Shown here piece by piece: positions 1 to 8,630 of a stretch of DNA of 64,000 nt. Source of the stretch: Brevundimonas sp. (GTDB lineage: Bacteria; Pseudomonadota; Alphaproteobacteria; Caulobacterales; Caulobacteraceae); assembly GCA_016742215.1 (NCBI GenBank), contig JACVCC010000002.1, positions 62,001 through 126,000 on the forward strand, written 5' to 3'. The notes below the pieces were generated by a model, which searched no databases, was not told where the DNA came from, and saw only the letters and a list, made by a program, of their open reading frames with translations. The stretch's first letter is position 1, and each line of letters starts with the position of its first letter. The translations under genes were made by a program, and so were the position numbers.

Positions 1-105
1 GAATAACCCTTGGCAACGCAGGGATATCGGAGTTCATTATCCGATGAGGCGAGACGTTCCGGTCACGCAATCGGACGCCGCCTTTGGAAACGAAGGAATG
101 GCCCG

Positions 106-240
106 ATGACGACCCAACCGCTGCATGAACCTCCTCCGACCCGTGACGGGCCGCACCCGGCGATCTGTCTGCTCGCCGGGTTCGGCGTGATCGCGCTGGG
201 CGCGACCCTGGTTCACATCGTCTTCAACGCCCTGGTCTGA
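106..240 (+). CDS. Small single-pass membrane protein (44 aa), hypothetical
   Basis: I do not recognise this gene. It encodes 44 residues: a polar, proline-rich N-terminus of about 20 residues followed by one hydrophobic segment (from about residue 24, ICLLAGFGVIALGA) reaching nearly to the C-terminus, so it should sit in the inner membrane. The reading frame stays open upstream to the window edge, but the ATG at 106 has a good GAAGGA ribosome-binding site 8 bases ahead, so I start there. It converges on the next gene with a 4-base gap. No function can be inferred. Confidence 0.5.
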   Translation: MTTQPLHEPPPTRDGPHPAICLLAGFGVIALGATLVHIVFNALV

Positions 241-244
241 GGCG

Positions 245-1873
245 TCAGTCTTCCGGCGTCGCCCCGTCCGCGCCCGTGTCCGCGCCCTCGTCCTCGGGCG
301 CGGCTTCATCGACGACGACCGCCTGACCGCTGGCCGTGGCGATCATCGCCCGGGCGCGGCGCTTGTAGCTGGTCGCATGCGGGCTGTTGGCGACGGGCTG
401 CAGCACCATGATCGCCTCGCCGTTCATGCCGCGCGACATATAGGCCTCGGCCAGACGCATCCGTGACTCGAACGACTGCGGCGCCAGGTTCGACGCGACC
501 TCGAGCGTGGAGATGTCGTTGTCGGTCGGATACCGGGCCTGTCCGCGCCGGGTGTCGTTCAGACCGAGATAGGTCTGGAAATTCAGCGGCTCCGCATCCA
601 TCGAACGGGCGAAATAGCCCATGGCGCGGCGACGCAGGGCCATCCCGTCGGCGCCCTCGGCGCGGGTCTGGTCCATCAGGGCGAAGGCCGCGACGCGCAG
701 GGCCTCGGCGTCGGTCGAGGAATCCGACAGCAGGGGCTGCAGGGTTGCCAGCGCCGCCGCCGGATCGCCCTGGACCCGTTGCGCCTTGGCGGTCACCAGA
801 ATGCCGGTCCGGTCGCCCGGGAAGCGGGCGGCGGCGGCGAGCGAGTTGGTGATCAGCTCTGCGCGATGCTGCCGGGCCTCCTCGCGATCGCGCAGGATGC
901 GAGTGCGTTCGGCCTCGGACTTGCCTTCCAGATCCTCGTCGTCGTCATGGGTCTCGATCACCCGCGCGGTGTCCAGACGCAGCTGGTACCAGGCCAGCGC
1001 CGCTTCCGCCGGGCTCATCCGGGTGATGGCGACCTCCGGGATCGGGATGTCGATCTGGGGGGTATAGAAGGTGATCGAGCCGCTCATGTAGCGACGGACG
1101 TCGCTCTGAAGCTGGTCGGGCGTCCTTCCGGTGACCTCGCGCATGGCCGCCACAGACTCCTCGCCTGCTGCGACGCGCGCCAGATACTGCCCGAGCATCC
1201 GGATCCGCTCCGGCGTGCTCATGAAGAAGTGGGTCATCGCCCAGGATTGGGCGTAGTAGGAATGCCCCTGATACCGGCCCGACGGGCTGATCCGCCAGGT
1301 GAGGACGTCTTCCATCGGGGCCCAGGAATTCGCGCCGATGGTCAGCGAGTTCATGCGGCCGGGGTTGTCCAGGCCGAAGCGGATCCGGTCGGGGCGGATT
1401 TCGACCATCGAATAGTACTCGGCGAAGCCCTCGACGAACCAGGCCGGGCGCGCGCCGGCCGGCATCTGAAACATGAAGTGGTGGGCGTACTCGTGGAACA
1501 GGGTCGAGTTGCCGTTGTCCGAACGCAGGTCGACGACGCTGTAGATCCGGTTCGAGTTCGGCGAGTACCAGCCGGCGACGTTGCCGCCGATCCCCGGCCA
1601 GGCGCGCTCCATGTCCCGCCGACCGTTGGCGAGGAAGATTTCCAGCTTGGGGATCTCGTGGTCGACCTGGATCGGGTAGTAGGCGCGCAGCAGGCCGTCG
1701 AACCGCTCGGCGCGCTCGGCATAGGCGCGCAGCTCACGCTCGGGCACGTCGCCGTAGACGATGAAGTGCGCCGTTTCGGCGCGGAGCCAGTCCGCCTTGG
1801 CCGGCAGGGCGATGAACAGCGACAGGCTGGCGGCCAGCATCGCGGCCGCTTTGGAAAAGATGGAAAAACGCAT
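245..1873 (-). CDS. Exported zinc-peptidase-like protein with C-terminal TPR region (DUF1570-like)
   Basis: The 542-residue product starts with a clear signal peptide (KAAAMLAASLSLFIALPAKA, cleavage near residue 29), so it acts outside the cytoplasm. A DUF1570-like head (AHFIVYGDVPEREL) is followed by HEYAHHF at residues 127-133, an HEXXH zinc motif, which suggests a gluzincin-type metallopeptidase. The second half is alpha-helical with a charged stretch (HDDDEDLEGKSEAERT) and repeat-like helices typical of TPRs; the tail is acidic. An upstream in-frame start at 1891 exists, but the one at 1873 gives a normal signal peptide. The substrate is unknown. I am confident of the gene and export, less so of catalysis. 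Confidence 0.75.
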   Translation of the reverse strand: MRFSIFSKAAAMLAASLSLFIALPAKADWLRAETAHFIVYGDVPERELRAYAERAERFDGLLRAYYPIQVDHEIPKLEIFLANGRRDMERAWPGIGGNVAGWYSPNSNRIYSVVDLRSDNGNSTLFHEYAHHFMFQMPAGARPAWFVEGFAEYYSMVEIRPDRIRFGLDNPGRMNSLTIGANSWAPMEDVLTWRISPSGRYQGHSYYAQSWAMTHFFMSTPERIRMLGQYLARVAAGEESVAAMREVTGRTPDQLQSDVRRYMSGSITFYTPQIDIPIPEVAITRMSPAEAALAWYQLRLDTARVIETHDDDEDLEGKSEAERTRILRDREEARQHRAELITNSLAAAARFPGDRTGILVTAKAQRVQGDPAAALATLQPLLSDSSTDAEALRVAAFALMDQTRAEGADGMALRRRAMGYFARSMDAEPLNFQTYLGLNDTRRGQARYPTDNDISTLEVASNLAPQSFESRMRLAEAYMSRGMNGEAIMVLQPVANSPHATSYKRRARAMIATASGQAVVVDEAAPEDEGADTGADGATPED

Positions 1874-1942
1874 GGCCCCCGGGACTCCCACTCAGGGCGC
1901 CACCCTAGCGGGCATGACCGAAGAGTTACAAGCGTCGCAGCG

Positions 1943-2323
1943 TCACGCGGCGAGACGCATCCACACCGCCTTGTCGGCGGCCACGGCGTCCAGCTTGCCC
2001 TTCGACGCGCGCGTCTTCAGCTGGCGCATCACCATGTCCGGCAGGGCGCAGAACTGCGGCTCGACCAGATCGGGATTGCAGCCGACCGCAGGGGCGGCGA
2101 ACAGGGCGGCGTTCACGTCCGGCGAGCGATCGTGGATCAGCCAGGCCAGACGGCGCGCGCGCTGCGGGTCGTTCTGGTGCAACAGCGGGTCTTCGGCGAA
2201 CATCTCGCAGCCCAGCTCCAGCACATAGTCGAGGCTCAGCTTCTCGAAACGGCGCGCGTCGCCGGGCGTGACTGGGCAGGTCTCGTCCAGGTCGAACACC
2301 ACGTCGTTCAGAAGAAACAGCAT
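1943..2323 (-). CDS. Conserved hypothetical protein (126 aa)
   Basis: A soluble acidic protein beginning MLFLLNDVVFDLDET. I recognise no catalytic motif or named domain. Coding is supported by normal third-position GC use, an unbroken frame and tight packing behind the upstream DUF1491 gene on the same strand. Start: ATG 2323 has a GGTGGG-like site 8 bases upstream; a GTG at 2332 in the same frame is the alternative. It lies about 70 bases before the start of the zinc-peptidase-like gene and could be cotranscribed with it. Confidence 0.6.
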   Translation of the reverse strand: MLFLLNDVVFDLDETCPVTPGDARRFEKLSLDYVLELGCEMFAEDPLLHQNDPQRARRLAWLIHDRSPDVNAALFAAPAVGCNPDLVEPQFCALPDMVMRQLKTRASKGKLDAVAADKAVWMRLAA

Positions 2324-2451
2324 CGGGAACACCCACCATCACCGGGCTCATTGCGGCCCGTTACGTGTGACCATAGGCGCCTCGGCTTGAGGTTCCGTGT
2401 GCGAACGCAGTTAAGGATTTCGCACCGGCGCCGGCGGCGTTAACGGGGCGG

Positions 2452-2790
2452 TCACGACGATCCGCCCGCCACCTTCTCCGTAATGAAATGCCGGCCTTCC
2501 CGGTCCTCGATCTCCACGATCCAGAGGTCGGGGTCGTAGCGGATCTGGCGCTGGAGATAGTCGTCCAGCTCGCTCTCGAACTCGCTCTCGACCGGCTGCA
2601 TCCAGAGGCGCTCGCCGTCGGGGCCAAAAGCCTCACTATAGAGTCTGGCGCGCCGCTGGGTCGTGTCGAACACCTTCACGATGACCGTGCCGGCGCGCGC
2701 GTCGCCCTTGCGCGCGACGGTGGCGAAGGCCCCGCCGATCTCGGCGCGGCGGATCAGGGCGGCCACCCAGACGTCGCTCGACAGTAGCAA
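2452..2790 (-). CDS. DUF1491 family protein
   Basis: 112 residues matching the alphaproteobacterial DUF1491 family as I remember it: N-terminal S-D-V-W-V-A-A-L-I-R-R block, a middle GTVIVKVFD segment and a C-terminal DPDLWIVEIEDREGRHF segment. The family is small, cytoplasmic and of unknown function. The start is a TTG at 2790; it is favoured because family members begin only a few residues before the SDVWV block and no ATG lies nearby. It is divergent from the exported protein at 2847 with a short shared promoter region. Confidence 0.7.
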   Translation of the reverse strand: MLLSSDVWVAALIRRAEIGGAFATVARKGDARAGTVIVKVFDTTQRRARLYSEAFGPDGERLWMQPVESEFESELDDYLQRQIRYDPDLWIVEIEDREGRHFITEKVAGGSS

Positions 2791-2846
2791 ATCGATAACC
2801 CTGCTCGGAAACCGGACCGGAACGCCTCATGCGTAGGGTGCGGCCC

Positions 2847-3703
2847 ATGACGATACGGCAGAACGCCTCCAGGACCCAAGCTGCGATGCTCGCGGCCGCC
2901 GCGCTGCTGGCGCCGGCGACGGCATTCGCGGACCCGGCGCAGACCTACTACGAGCGCGCGTTCGTGGTCGCCGCCCACGCCCGTTGCGACCTGTTCGAGC
3001 CCGACATCGACCGCGCCCTGACCGCCGCTACCGCCCAGGCGCGCGGCGCGGCCCTGCGCTCCGGCGCGGTGGCGACCGATCTGGGCGCCGTGGCGGCCCG
3101 CGCCCGCGCCCGCGCCGGCTCGGTCTCGTGCAACGATCCGCAGCTGGCCGTCGTCCGCGACCGCGTCGACAATGCCTTCGCCGGCTGGTCGCGCACCGCT
3201 CGCATGACCTTCCCGGGCGACGCTCGCCCCTGGCTGGCCAACCGCACCGACTATTCCAGCGCGACCTGGCGTCTGATGCAGGCCTCCAGCGTCGGCGCCT
3301 CGCCGGTCACCTTCGGCATCGCCGGCAAGGACCGCGGCTCGGAACTGACCGCCGTCGTCAGCTGGTACGGTCGCCCACGCCCGATGTCGGCCCGGATCGT
3401 GCTACGCGACGCGACGAAGATCCCGCGTCCCTGGCTGGCCAACGGCAATCTGGTCCCGGAAGCGGGGCGCGCCAGCTACTGGGCGGCAGGCGTCTCGACC
3501 GCGGAAACGACCCTGCTGACTGAGGGCAAACGCGCGGGCGACGCGTGGAAATTCCCCGCCGCCGCGGCCTCGGCGCTGGAGCGACTGGACCCCCGCGAAA
3601 CCTTCGCGATCGAGTTCCACTTCCGTGACGGCAGCGTCGCCACCGTGCCGTTCGAGACCGGCGACTTCGCCGCAGGCCGCGCCTTCCTTGCGATGGGAAT
3701 GCT

Positions 3704-3707
<4 letters not shown>
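2847..3707 (+). CDS. Exported hypothetical protein
   Basis: 286 residues with an N-terminal signal peptide (AAMLAAAALLAPATAFA, cleavage before DPAQTYYERA) and a mainly polar mature part, so probably periplasmic. The mature N-terminal third is alanine-rich and helical with two cysteines (ARCDLFEP and SVSCND) that could form a disulfide; the rest looks beta-rich (VTFGIAGKDRGSELTAVVSWYG). I do not recognise the family. An ATG at 2829 is in frame; I prefer 2847 because it gives a shorter signal-peptide n-region. Its stop overlaps the end of the convergent histidine kinase gene by 4 bases. Confidence 0.6.
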
Positions 3708-5395
<1,688 letters not shown>

Positions 5396-5569
5396 GCGGT
5401 TCGGGAGGCGAGTGAACGTCCGGATGCGACGCCTTCGCAGCCTAGCTGCCCGGCTGAGTCGTCCAAAGTCCACACCCTCTACAGGCGACTGGTCGAGGGC
5501 CGGCGGTGTCGATTTCCGGGGATGAACCGGCCGGTTGTCGTTAACGCCCAGCCGGACTATCTGGCGCGC

Positions 5570-6001
5570 ATGACCGATCACCCTTCCATTGACGCCGTTC
5601 TCGACGAACTGGCCGACGAGTTCGACCTGCTGGGCGACTGGGAGGGGCGGATCGAATACGTCATCGAACTGGGCAAGGAACTGCAGCCCCTGCCGGACGC
5701 CGATCGGGTCGAGGCCAACAAGGTGCCGGGCTGTGCGGCCCAGGTGTGGCTGGCCATCCGTCCGGCCGGCGAGCGTCTGACCTTCCTCGCCGACAGCGAC
5801 AGCGCGATCTCGAAGGGCAACATCGCCCTGCTGCTGCGGCTCTACTCGGACCGGACGCCGGATGAGATCCTCGGCTTCGACGCGCGAGCGGCGCTGGATC
5901 GCCTCGGCCTGCCGTCGGCCCTGACCCGCCAGCGCGCCAATGGCCTGAACGCCATGGTCGGCCGGATCCGCGAGGAAGCCGAGGCCTACAGAAGCCGGTA
6001 G
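5570..6001 (+). CDS. sufE: SufE family Fe-S cluster assembly protein
   Basis: 143 residues with the SufE signature: active-site Cys55 in NKVPGCAAQVWL, preceded by the ELGKELQPLPDADRVEAN segment, and a C-terminal helix ending LNAMVGRIREEAEAYRSR. SufE accepts persulfide sulfur from the cysteine desulfurase SufS and activates it during Fe-S cluster assembly in the cytoplasm. The rest of the suf operon is not in this window, so it stands alone, as is common. ATG 5570 gives the family length; an in-frame ATG at 5522 would add 16 residues. Its last 16 bases overlap the end of the convergent DUF6456 gene. Confidence 0.9.
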   Translation: MTDHPSIDAVLDELADEFDLLGDWEGRIEYVIELGKELQPLPDADRVEANKVPGCAAQVWLAIRPAGERLTFLADSDSAISKGNIALLLRLYSDRTPDEILGFDARAALDRLGLPSALTRQRANGLNAMVGRIREEAEAYRSR

Positions 6002-6702
6002 TGGCGGGCCAGCGCCTGCAGCCCCTGCTTGAGCAGGAGCTTGCCGGTCCTGCGCTTCAGCCCTAGCGATTGCTCCGCCGCCTGAAGGGATGAGGCACGG
6101 ATGCAGGTCTGATCGACCAGTCCTTTCGCCGGCCCGCAGGCCTCCAGCGCGATCGCGAGGCGACGCCCGGCCGCCAGTGCGCGCTCGCCCGGCTCCGAGG
6201 CGCCGGTGCGGCGGCCGCCGCCAGAGCGGGGCAGGGCGTCCCATCGCATCGTCATCGACGGCCCGGCCAGCGCGGCCTCCGCCTCACGCGTCAACTGCCT
6301 CGCCGCCGCGACCTCGACCTCCGTCAGCCAGGGGCGGCCGTCCGCGTCCCGATGTCGGGCCAGCCAATCGACCGAGCTCAGGGCCAGATTGGCGGCGCAG
6401 GTCCGGCTACGGCCGTCGTCCATTATCGTCCGCCGGCCCTCGATCACCCCCGGACGCCCGGGCGGCGGCGTCGCGGTCGGCGCCCGGCCTGCGGCGCGCG
6501 CAATCCAGCCGCCGCCGGTGCGGAGCCGCAGTCCCGGCCTTTCGATCAGCTGCAGGAACGTCCTCTCGTCCAGGAGTTGCTGCACCCGGGCGTCCCGCCG
6601 GGTGCCTATGCGCAGGGCGTAGCCGTCCTGCACAGCCTCAAGCCAGGCGCCCTGGCGCTCCAGAAGCCGTCGCGCTCGCGCGGCCGGGTCGACGCGGCTC
6701 AT
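5986..6702 (-). CDS. DUF6456 domain protein
   Basis: 238 residues. The C-terminal 130 residues (ALSSVDWLARHRDADGRPWLTEVEVAAARQL... TMRWDAL ... GLVDQTCIRASSLQAAEQSLGLKRRTGKLLLKQGLQALARHY) match the alphaproteobacterial DUF6456 pattern; the basic, helical C-terminus looks DNA-binding, with an HTH-like arrangement ending in the KRRTGKLLLKQGL segment. The N-terminus is basic and alanine-rich. It starts at an ATG that overlaps the stop of the upstream DnaA-C-like gene (ATGA), so the two are translationally coupled and probably work together. Placement beside ctrA hints at a role in cell-cycle or DNA control, which is inference. Confidence 0.7.
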   Translation of the reverse strand: MSRVDPAARARRLLERQGAWLEAVQDGYALRIGTRRDARVQQLLDERTFLQLIERPGLRLRTGGGWIARAAGRAPTATPPPGRPGVIEGRRTIMDDGRSRTCAANLALSSVDWLARHRDADGRPWLTEVEVAAARQLTREAEAALAGPSMTMRWDALPRSGGGRRTGASEPGERALAAGRRLAIALEACGPAKGLVDQTCIRASSLQAAEQSLGLKRRTGKLLLKQGLQALARHYRLL

Positions 6703-7058
6703 GCCTCCAGCTCGCTGGCCGGGACCTCCAGCACCTCGCGCACGAACCGCTCCAGGCGGTCCATCAGAGTGTCGACCAGCGGCTCGTCGCGTTCGTCCTC
6801 GCCCCAGCGGCAGGCCTTGGCGGCCGTCGCGCGGTTGAGGCCAAAGGCGAGGCTGACCCTCTCCACGGGCCAGCCGTAGGTCACGTGGGCCAGGTACATC
6901 GCCATCCAGCGCGCCTTGCACTCCTTGCCCTGGAGCCGGGCCCGCGTGTTCATTCGCTCGGCCGGGATGCCGGTCACCGCCGCGATGATCTGCAGCGCCA
7001 GACTGGCCCGTATCCGGTCTCCGTGATGCGCCGGGGCGCGGTAGCTCTCGTCCATCAT
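6699..7058 (-). CDS. DnaA C-terminal-like helix-turn-helix protein
   Basis: 119 residues resembling the DNA-binding domain IV of DnaA without the ATPase: LALQIIAAVTGIPAERMNTRARLQGKECKARWMAMYLA, then a VTYGWPVERVSLAFGLNRATAAKACRWGED helix-turn-helix. In DnaA the equivalent helices bind the DnaA box; small stand-alone copies are known in alphaproteobacteria with poorly defined roles. Start: GAGGAG precedes tandem ATG codons at 7058 and 7055; the second has the better 7-base spacing, so either may be used. It is divergent from ctrA across a 278-base control region and is coupled to the DUF6456 gene by an ATGA overlap. Confidence 0.7.
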   Translation of the reverse strand: MMDESYRAPAHHGDRIRASLALQIIAAVTGIPAERMNTRARLQGKECKARWMAMYLAHVTYGWPVERVSLAFGLNRATAAKACRWGEDERDEPLVDTLMDRLERFVREVLEVPASELEA

Positions 7059-7126
7059 CCATCTCCTCAAGCGTCGCGGGTCGTTGATCGCCGGCGATCG
7101 TGAGGAAGGAAAATAATCCTATGATG

Positions 7127-7147
7127 CGTCGAAAACGGTCGCATCAC
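7127..7147. promoter_or_regulatory. 21-bp element shared with the 54 kb locus; also part of a palindrome
   Basis: The core AAAACGGTCGCATCAC, preceded by CGTCG, recurs with one mismatch in 21 at 54075-54095, there preceded by CGTCA. Both copies lie upstream of minus-strand HTH genes in the same orientation. Here it also forms a perfect inverted repeat: TGATGCG (7122-7128), 11 bases, CGCATCA (7140-7146). It sits 69 bases ahead of the DnaA-C-like gene and about 190 bases ahead of ctrA. I read it as a probable regulator-binding site; the regulator is unknown. Confidence 0.5.
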
Positions 7148-7177
7148 CGAGGGGCGCGAGAAAAAGTTTAGATGCTT

Positions 7178-7267
7178 GACTCGGGACTCTCGACGGCGAT
7201 TCGCAAATCAGCCTAGATTCGTCGTTAACCAATGCCATTAACCCTTCTTAAGGTTTTGAGGGGTTAA
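7178..7267. promoter_or_regulatory. ctrA control region: four GANTC and four TTAA sites
   Basis: Four GANTC sites, the CcrM methylation target, occur at 7178, 7185, 7198 and 7216, within 43 bases. They are followed by four TTAA half-sites of the CtrA box type at 7225, 7238, 7248 and 7264; the first reads TTAACCAAT. The spacings are 9, 6 and 12 bases, none the canonical 7. In Caulobacter, ctrA P1 is regulated by GANTC methylation and GcrA and P2 by CtrA itself, so this block is probably the corresponding methylation and autoregulation region. Exact promoter positions cannot be read with confidence. Confidence 0.75.
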
Positions 7268-7336
7268 CGTCCTAACAAGGTTACCCGGAAACGGGACAGT
7301 TACCTCTAACGCCAAGCTTTGCCTGGAGGGGCATGA

Positions 7337-8044
7337 ATGCGCGTCCTGCTTATCGAAGACGATCACGCGACCGCGCAGAGCATCGAGCTGATGCTCAAGT
7401 CGGAAGGCTTCAACGTCTATACGACTGACCTCGGCGAAGAGGGCATCGATCTCGGCAAGATCTACGACTACGACCTGATCCTGCTGGACCTGAACCTGCC
7501 GGACATGAACGGTCTGGAAGTCCTGCGCCAGCTGCGCGTCGGCAAGGTCAACACGCCGGTGATGATCCTGTCGGGCACCAGCGAGATCGAGACGAAGGTT
7601 AAGACCTTCGGCGGCGGCGCCGACGACTACATGACCAAGCCGTTCCACAAGGACGAGCTGATCGCCCGCACCCACGCCGTGGTCCGCCGCTCGAAGGGCC
7701 ACGCCCAGGCGATCATCCACACCGGCGAGATCGCGGTGAACCTCGACGCCAAGACTGTCGAAGTGAACGGCCACCGCGTCCACCTGACGGGCAAGGAATA
7801 CCAGATGCTGGAGCTGCTCTCGCTCCGCAAGGGTACGACCCTGACCAAGGAAATGTTCCTGAACCACCTGTACGGCGGGATGGACGAGCCCGAGTTGAAG
7901 ATCATCGACGTCTTCATCTGCAAGCTGCGCAAGAAGCTGGCGACGGCTGCGGGCGGCAAGCACTACATCGAGACCGTCTGGGGCCGCGGCTACGTCCTGC
8001 GCGACCCGGCCGAAGGTTCGCAGCCGGCCTCCGCCGCCGCCTGA
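7337..8044 (+). CDS. ctrA: Cell-cycle master response regulator CtrA
   Basis: 235 residues: receiver domain (residues 1-115; acidic pair E8/D9/D10, phospho-acceptor Asp51 in [13 protein letters not shown], Lys in MTKPFHK) and an OmpR-type winged helix (about 125-222; [45 protein letters not shown]). CtrA silences the origin and controls division, flagellar and DNA-methylation genes in the Caulobacterales. The C-terminus ends in alanines (SAAA), which fits the ClpXP-degradable tail known in Caulobacter. GGAGG lies 7 bases before the ATG. The gene is monocistronic: divergent from the HTH gene and followed by a strong terminator. Confidence 0.97.
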   Translation: MRVLLIEDDHATAQSIELMLKSEGFNVYTTDLGEEGIDLGKIYDYDLILLDLNLPDMNGLEVLRQLRVGKVNTPVMILSGTSEIETKVKTFGGGADDYMTKPFHKDELIARTHAVVRRSKGHAQAIIHTGEIAVNLDAKTVEVNGHRVHLTGKEYQMLELLSLRKGTTLTKEMFLNHLYGGMDEPELKIIDVFICKLRKKLATAAGGKHYIETVWGRGYVLRDPAEGSQPASAAA

Positions 8045-8067
8045 TCCTTCAGACAAGCGAATATCGA

Positions 8068-8097
8068 AACGCCCGCCGGTCCTCCGGCGGGCGTTTT
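8068..8097 (+). terminator. Rho-independent terminator of ctrA
   Basis: A 10-bp perfect GC stem (CGCCCGCCGG / CCGGCGGGCG) with a TCCT loop, extended by two A-T pairs and followed by TTTT, begins 24 bases after the ctrA stop. Confidence 0.9.
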
Positions 8098-8223
8098 CGT
8101 CTGCGCAGCAGACGGGTTGATCTCAAGTCGCTGATCCGGTCGCGGCTCGACGGGGCCTGATCGCGCGGCGGCGTTGAGTGGTCGGGGCAGGGGCTCATAA
8201 CGGGGCGTCACCGGAGATCTCCC

Positions 8224-8589
8224 ATGCGCCTTGCCCTTGTCGTCACCGCCGGCCTGCTGCTGGCCGCCTGCGACCAGAACGCCGGCCCGCCCACTGAGGA
8301 ACAAACGATCGCTCGCGCAAAGGCGGTGCTGAAATCCCACCTGCACAATCCCTCCTCCGTGCGCTTCATCCGGGTGAGGCTCGAGGACGCGGGTTCGCCC
8401 CGGCCGACGGTGTGCGGCGACGTCGAGGCGCGCAACGCCTCGGGCAAATACACCGGCTTCCAGCGCTTCTATGTGAAGGGCGGGGACGTGGGGATCGAGC
8501 CGCGCTCGAATGCGGCCGAGAAACGGGCCTATCCGGGCGGCGCGCGGGCCTGGCGCTCCACGTACACGCGCCTCTGCCGCCAGCCCTGA
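8224..8589 (+). CDS. Small lipoprotein, hypothetical
   Basis: 121 residues with a lipoprotein signal: MRLALVVTAGLLLAAC, lipobox LAAC, so Cys16 should be lipidated. The mature part (QTIARAKAVLKSHLHNPSSVRFIRVRL ... CGDVEARNASGKYTGFQRFYV) resembles small periplasmic proteins in which a 'lkdPsSakF' helix precedes a beta sheet; a similar pattern is widespread in proteobacterial hypothetical proteins. Two further cysteines (VCGDV and RLCRQP) may pair. It stands alone between the ctrA terminator and the helicase terminator. Function unknown. Confidence 0.75.
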   Translation: MRLALVVTAGLLLAACDQNAGPPTEEQTIARAKAVLKSHLHNPSSVRFIRVRLEDAGSPRPTVCGDVEARNASGKYTGFQRFYVKGGDVGIEPRSNAAEKRAYPGGARAWRSTYTRLCRQP

Positions 8590-8593
8590 ATGC

Positions 8594-8625
8594 AAAAAGG
8601 GCGTCGTCCCTGAAGACGACGCCCT
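8594..8625 (-). terminator. Terminator of the RhlE-type helicase gene
   Basis: An 11-bp perfect stem (AGGGCGTCGTC / GACGACGCCCT) with a 6-base loop. On the minus strand it is followed by a run of T (AAAAA on the plus strand at 8594-8598), so it serves the minus-strand helicase gene whose stop is at 8631. It may also end the convergent lipoprotein transcript, though that side has no T run. Confidence 0.85.
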
Positions 8626-8630
8626 CCTGA

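Noticed and set aside
7333..7336. Extra ATG 4 bases ahead of the ctrA start
   Set aside because: Out of frame with ctrA, poor spacing from the GGAGG; the ctrA ATG at 7337 gives the conserved N-terminus.
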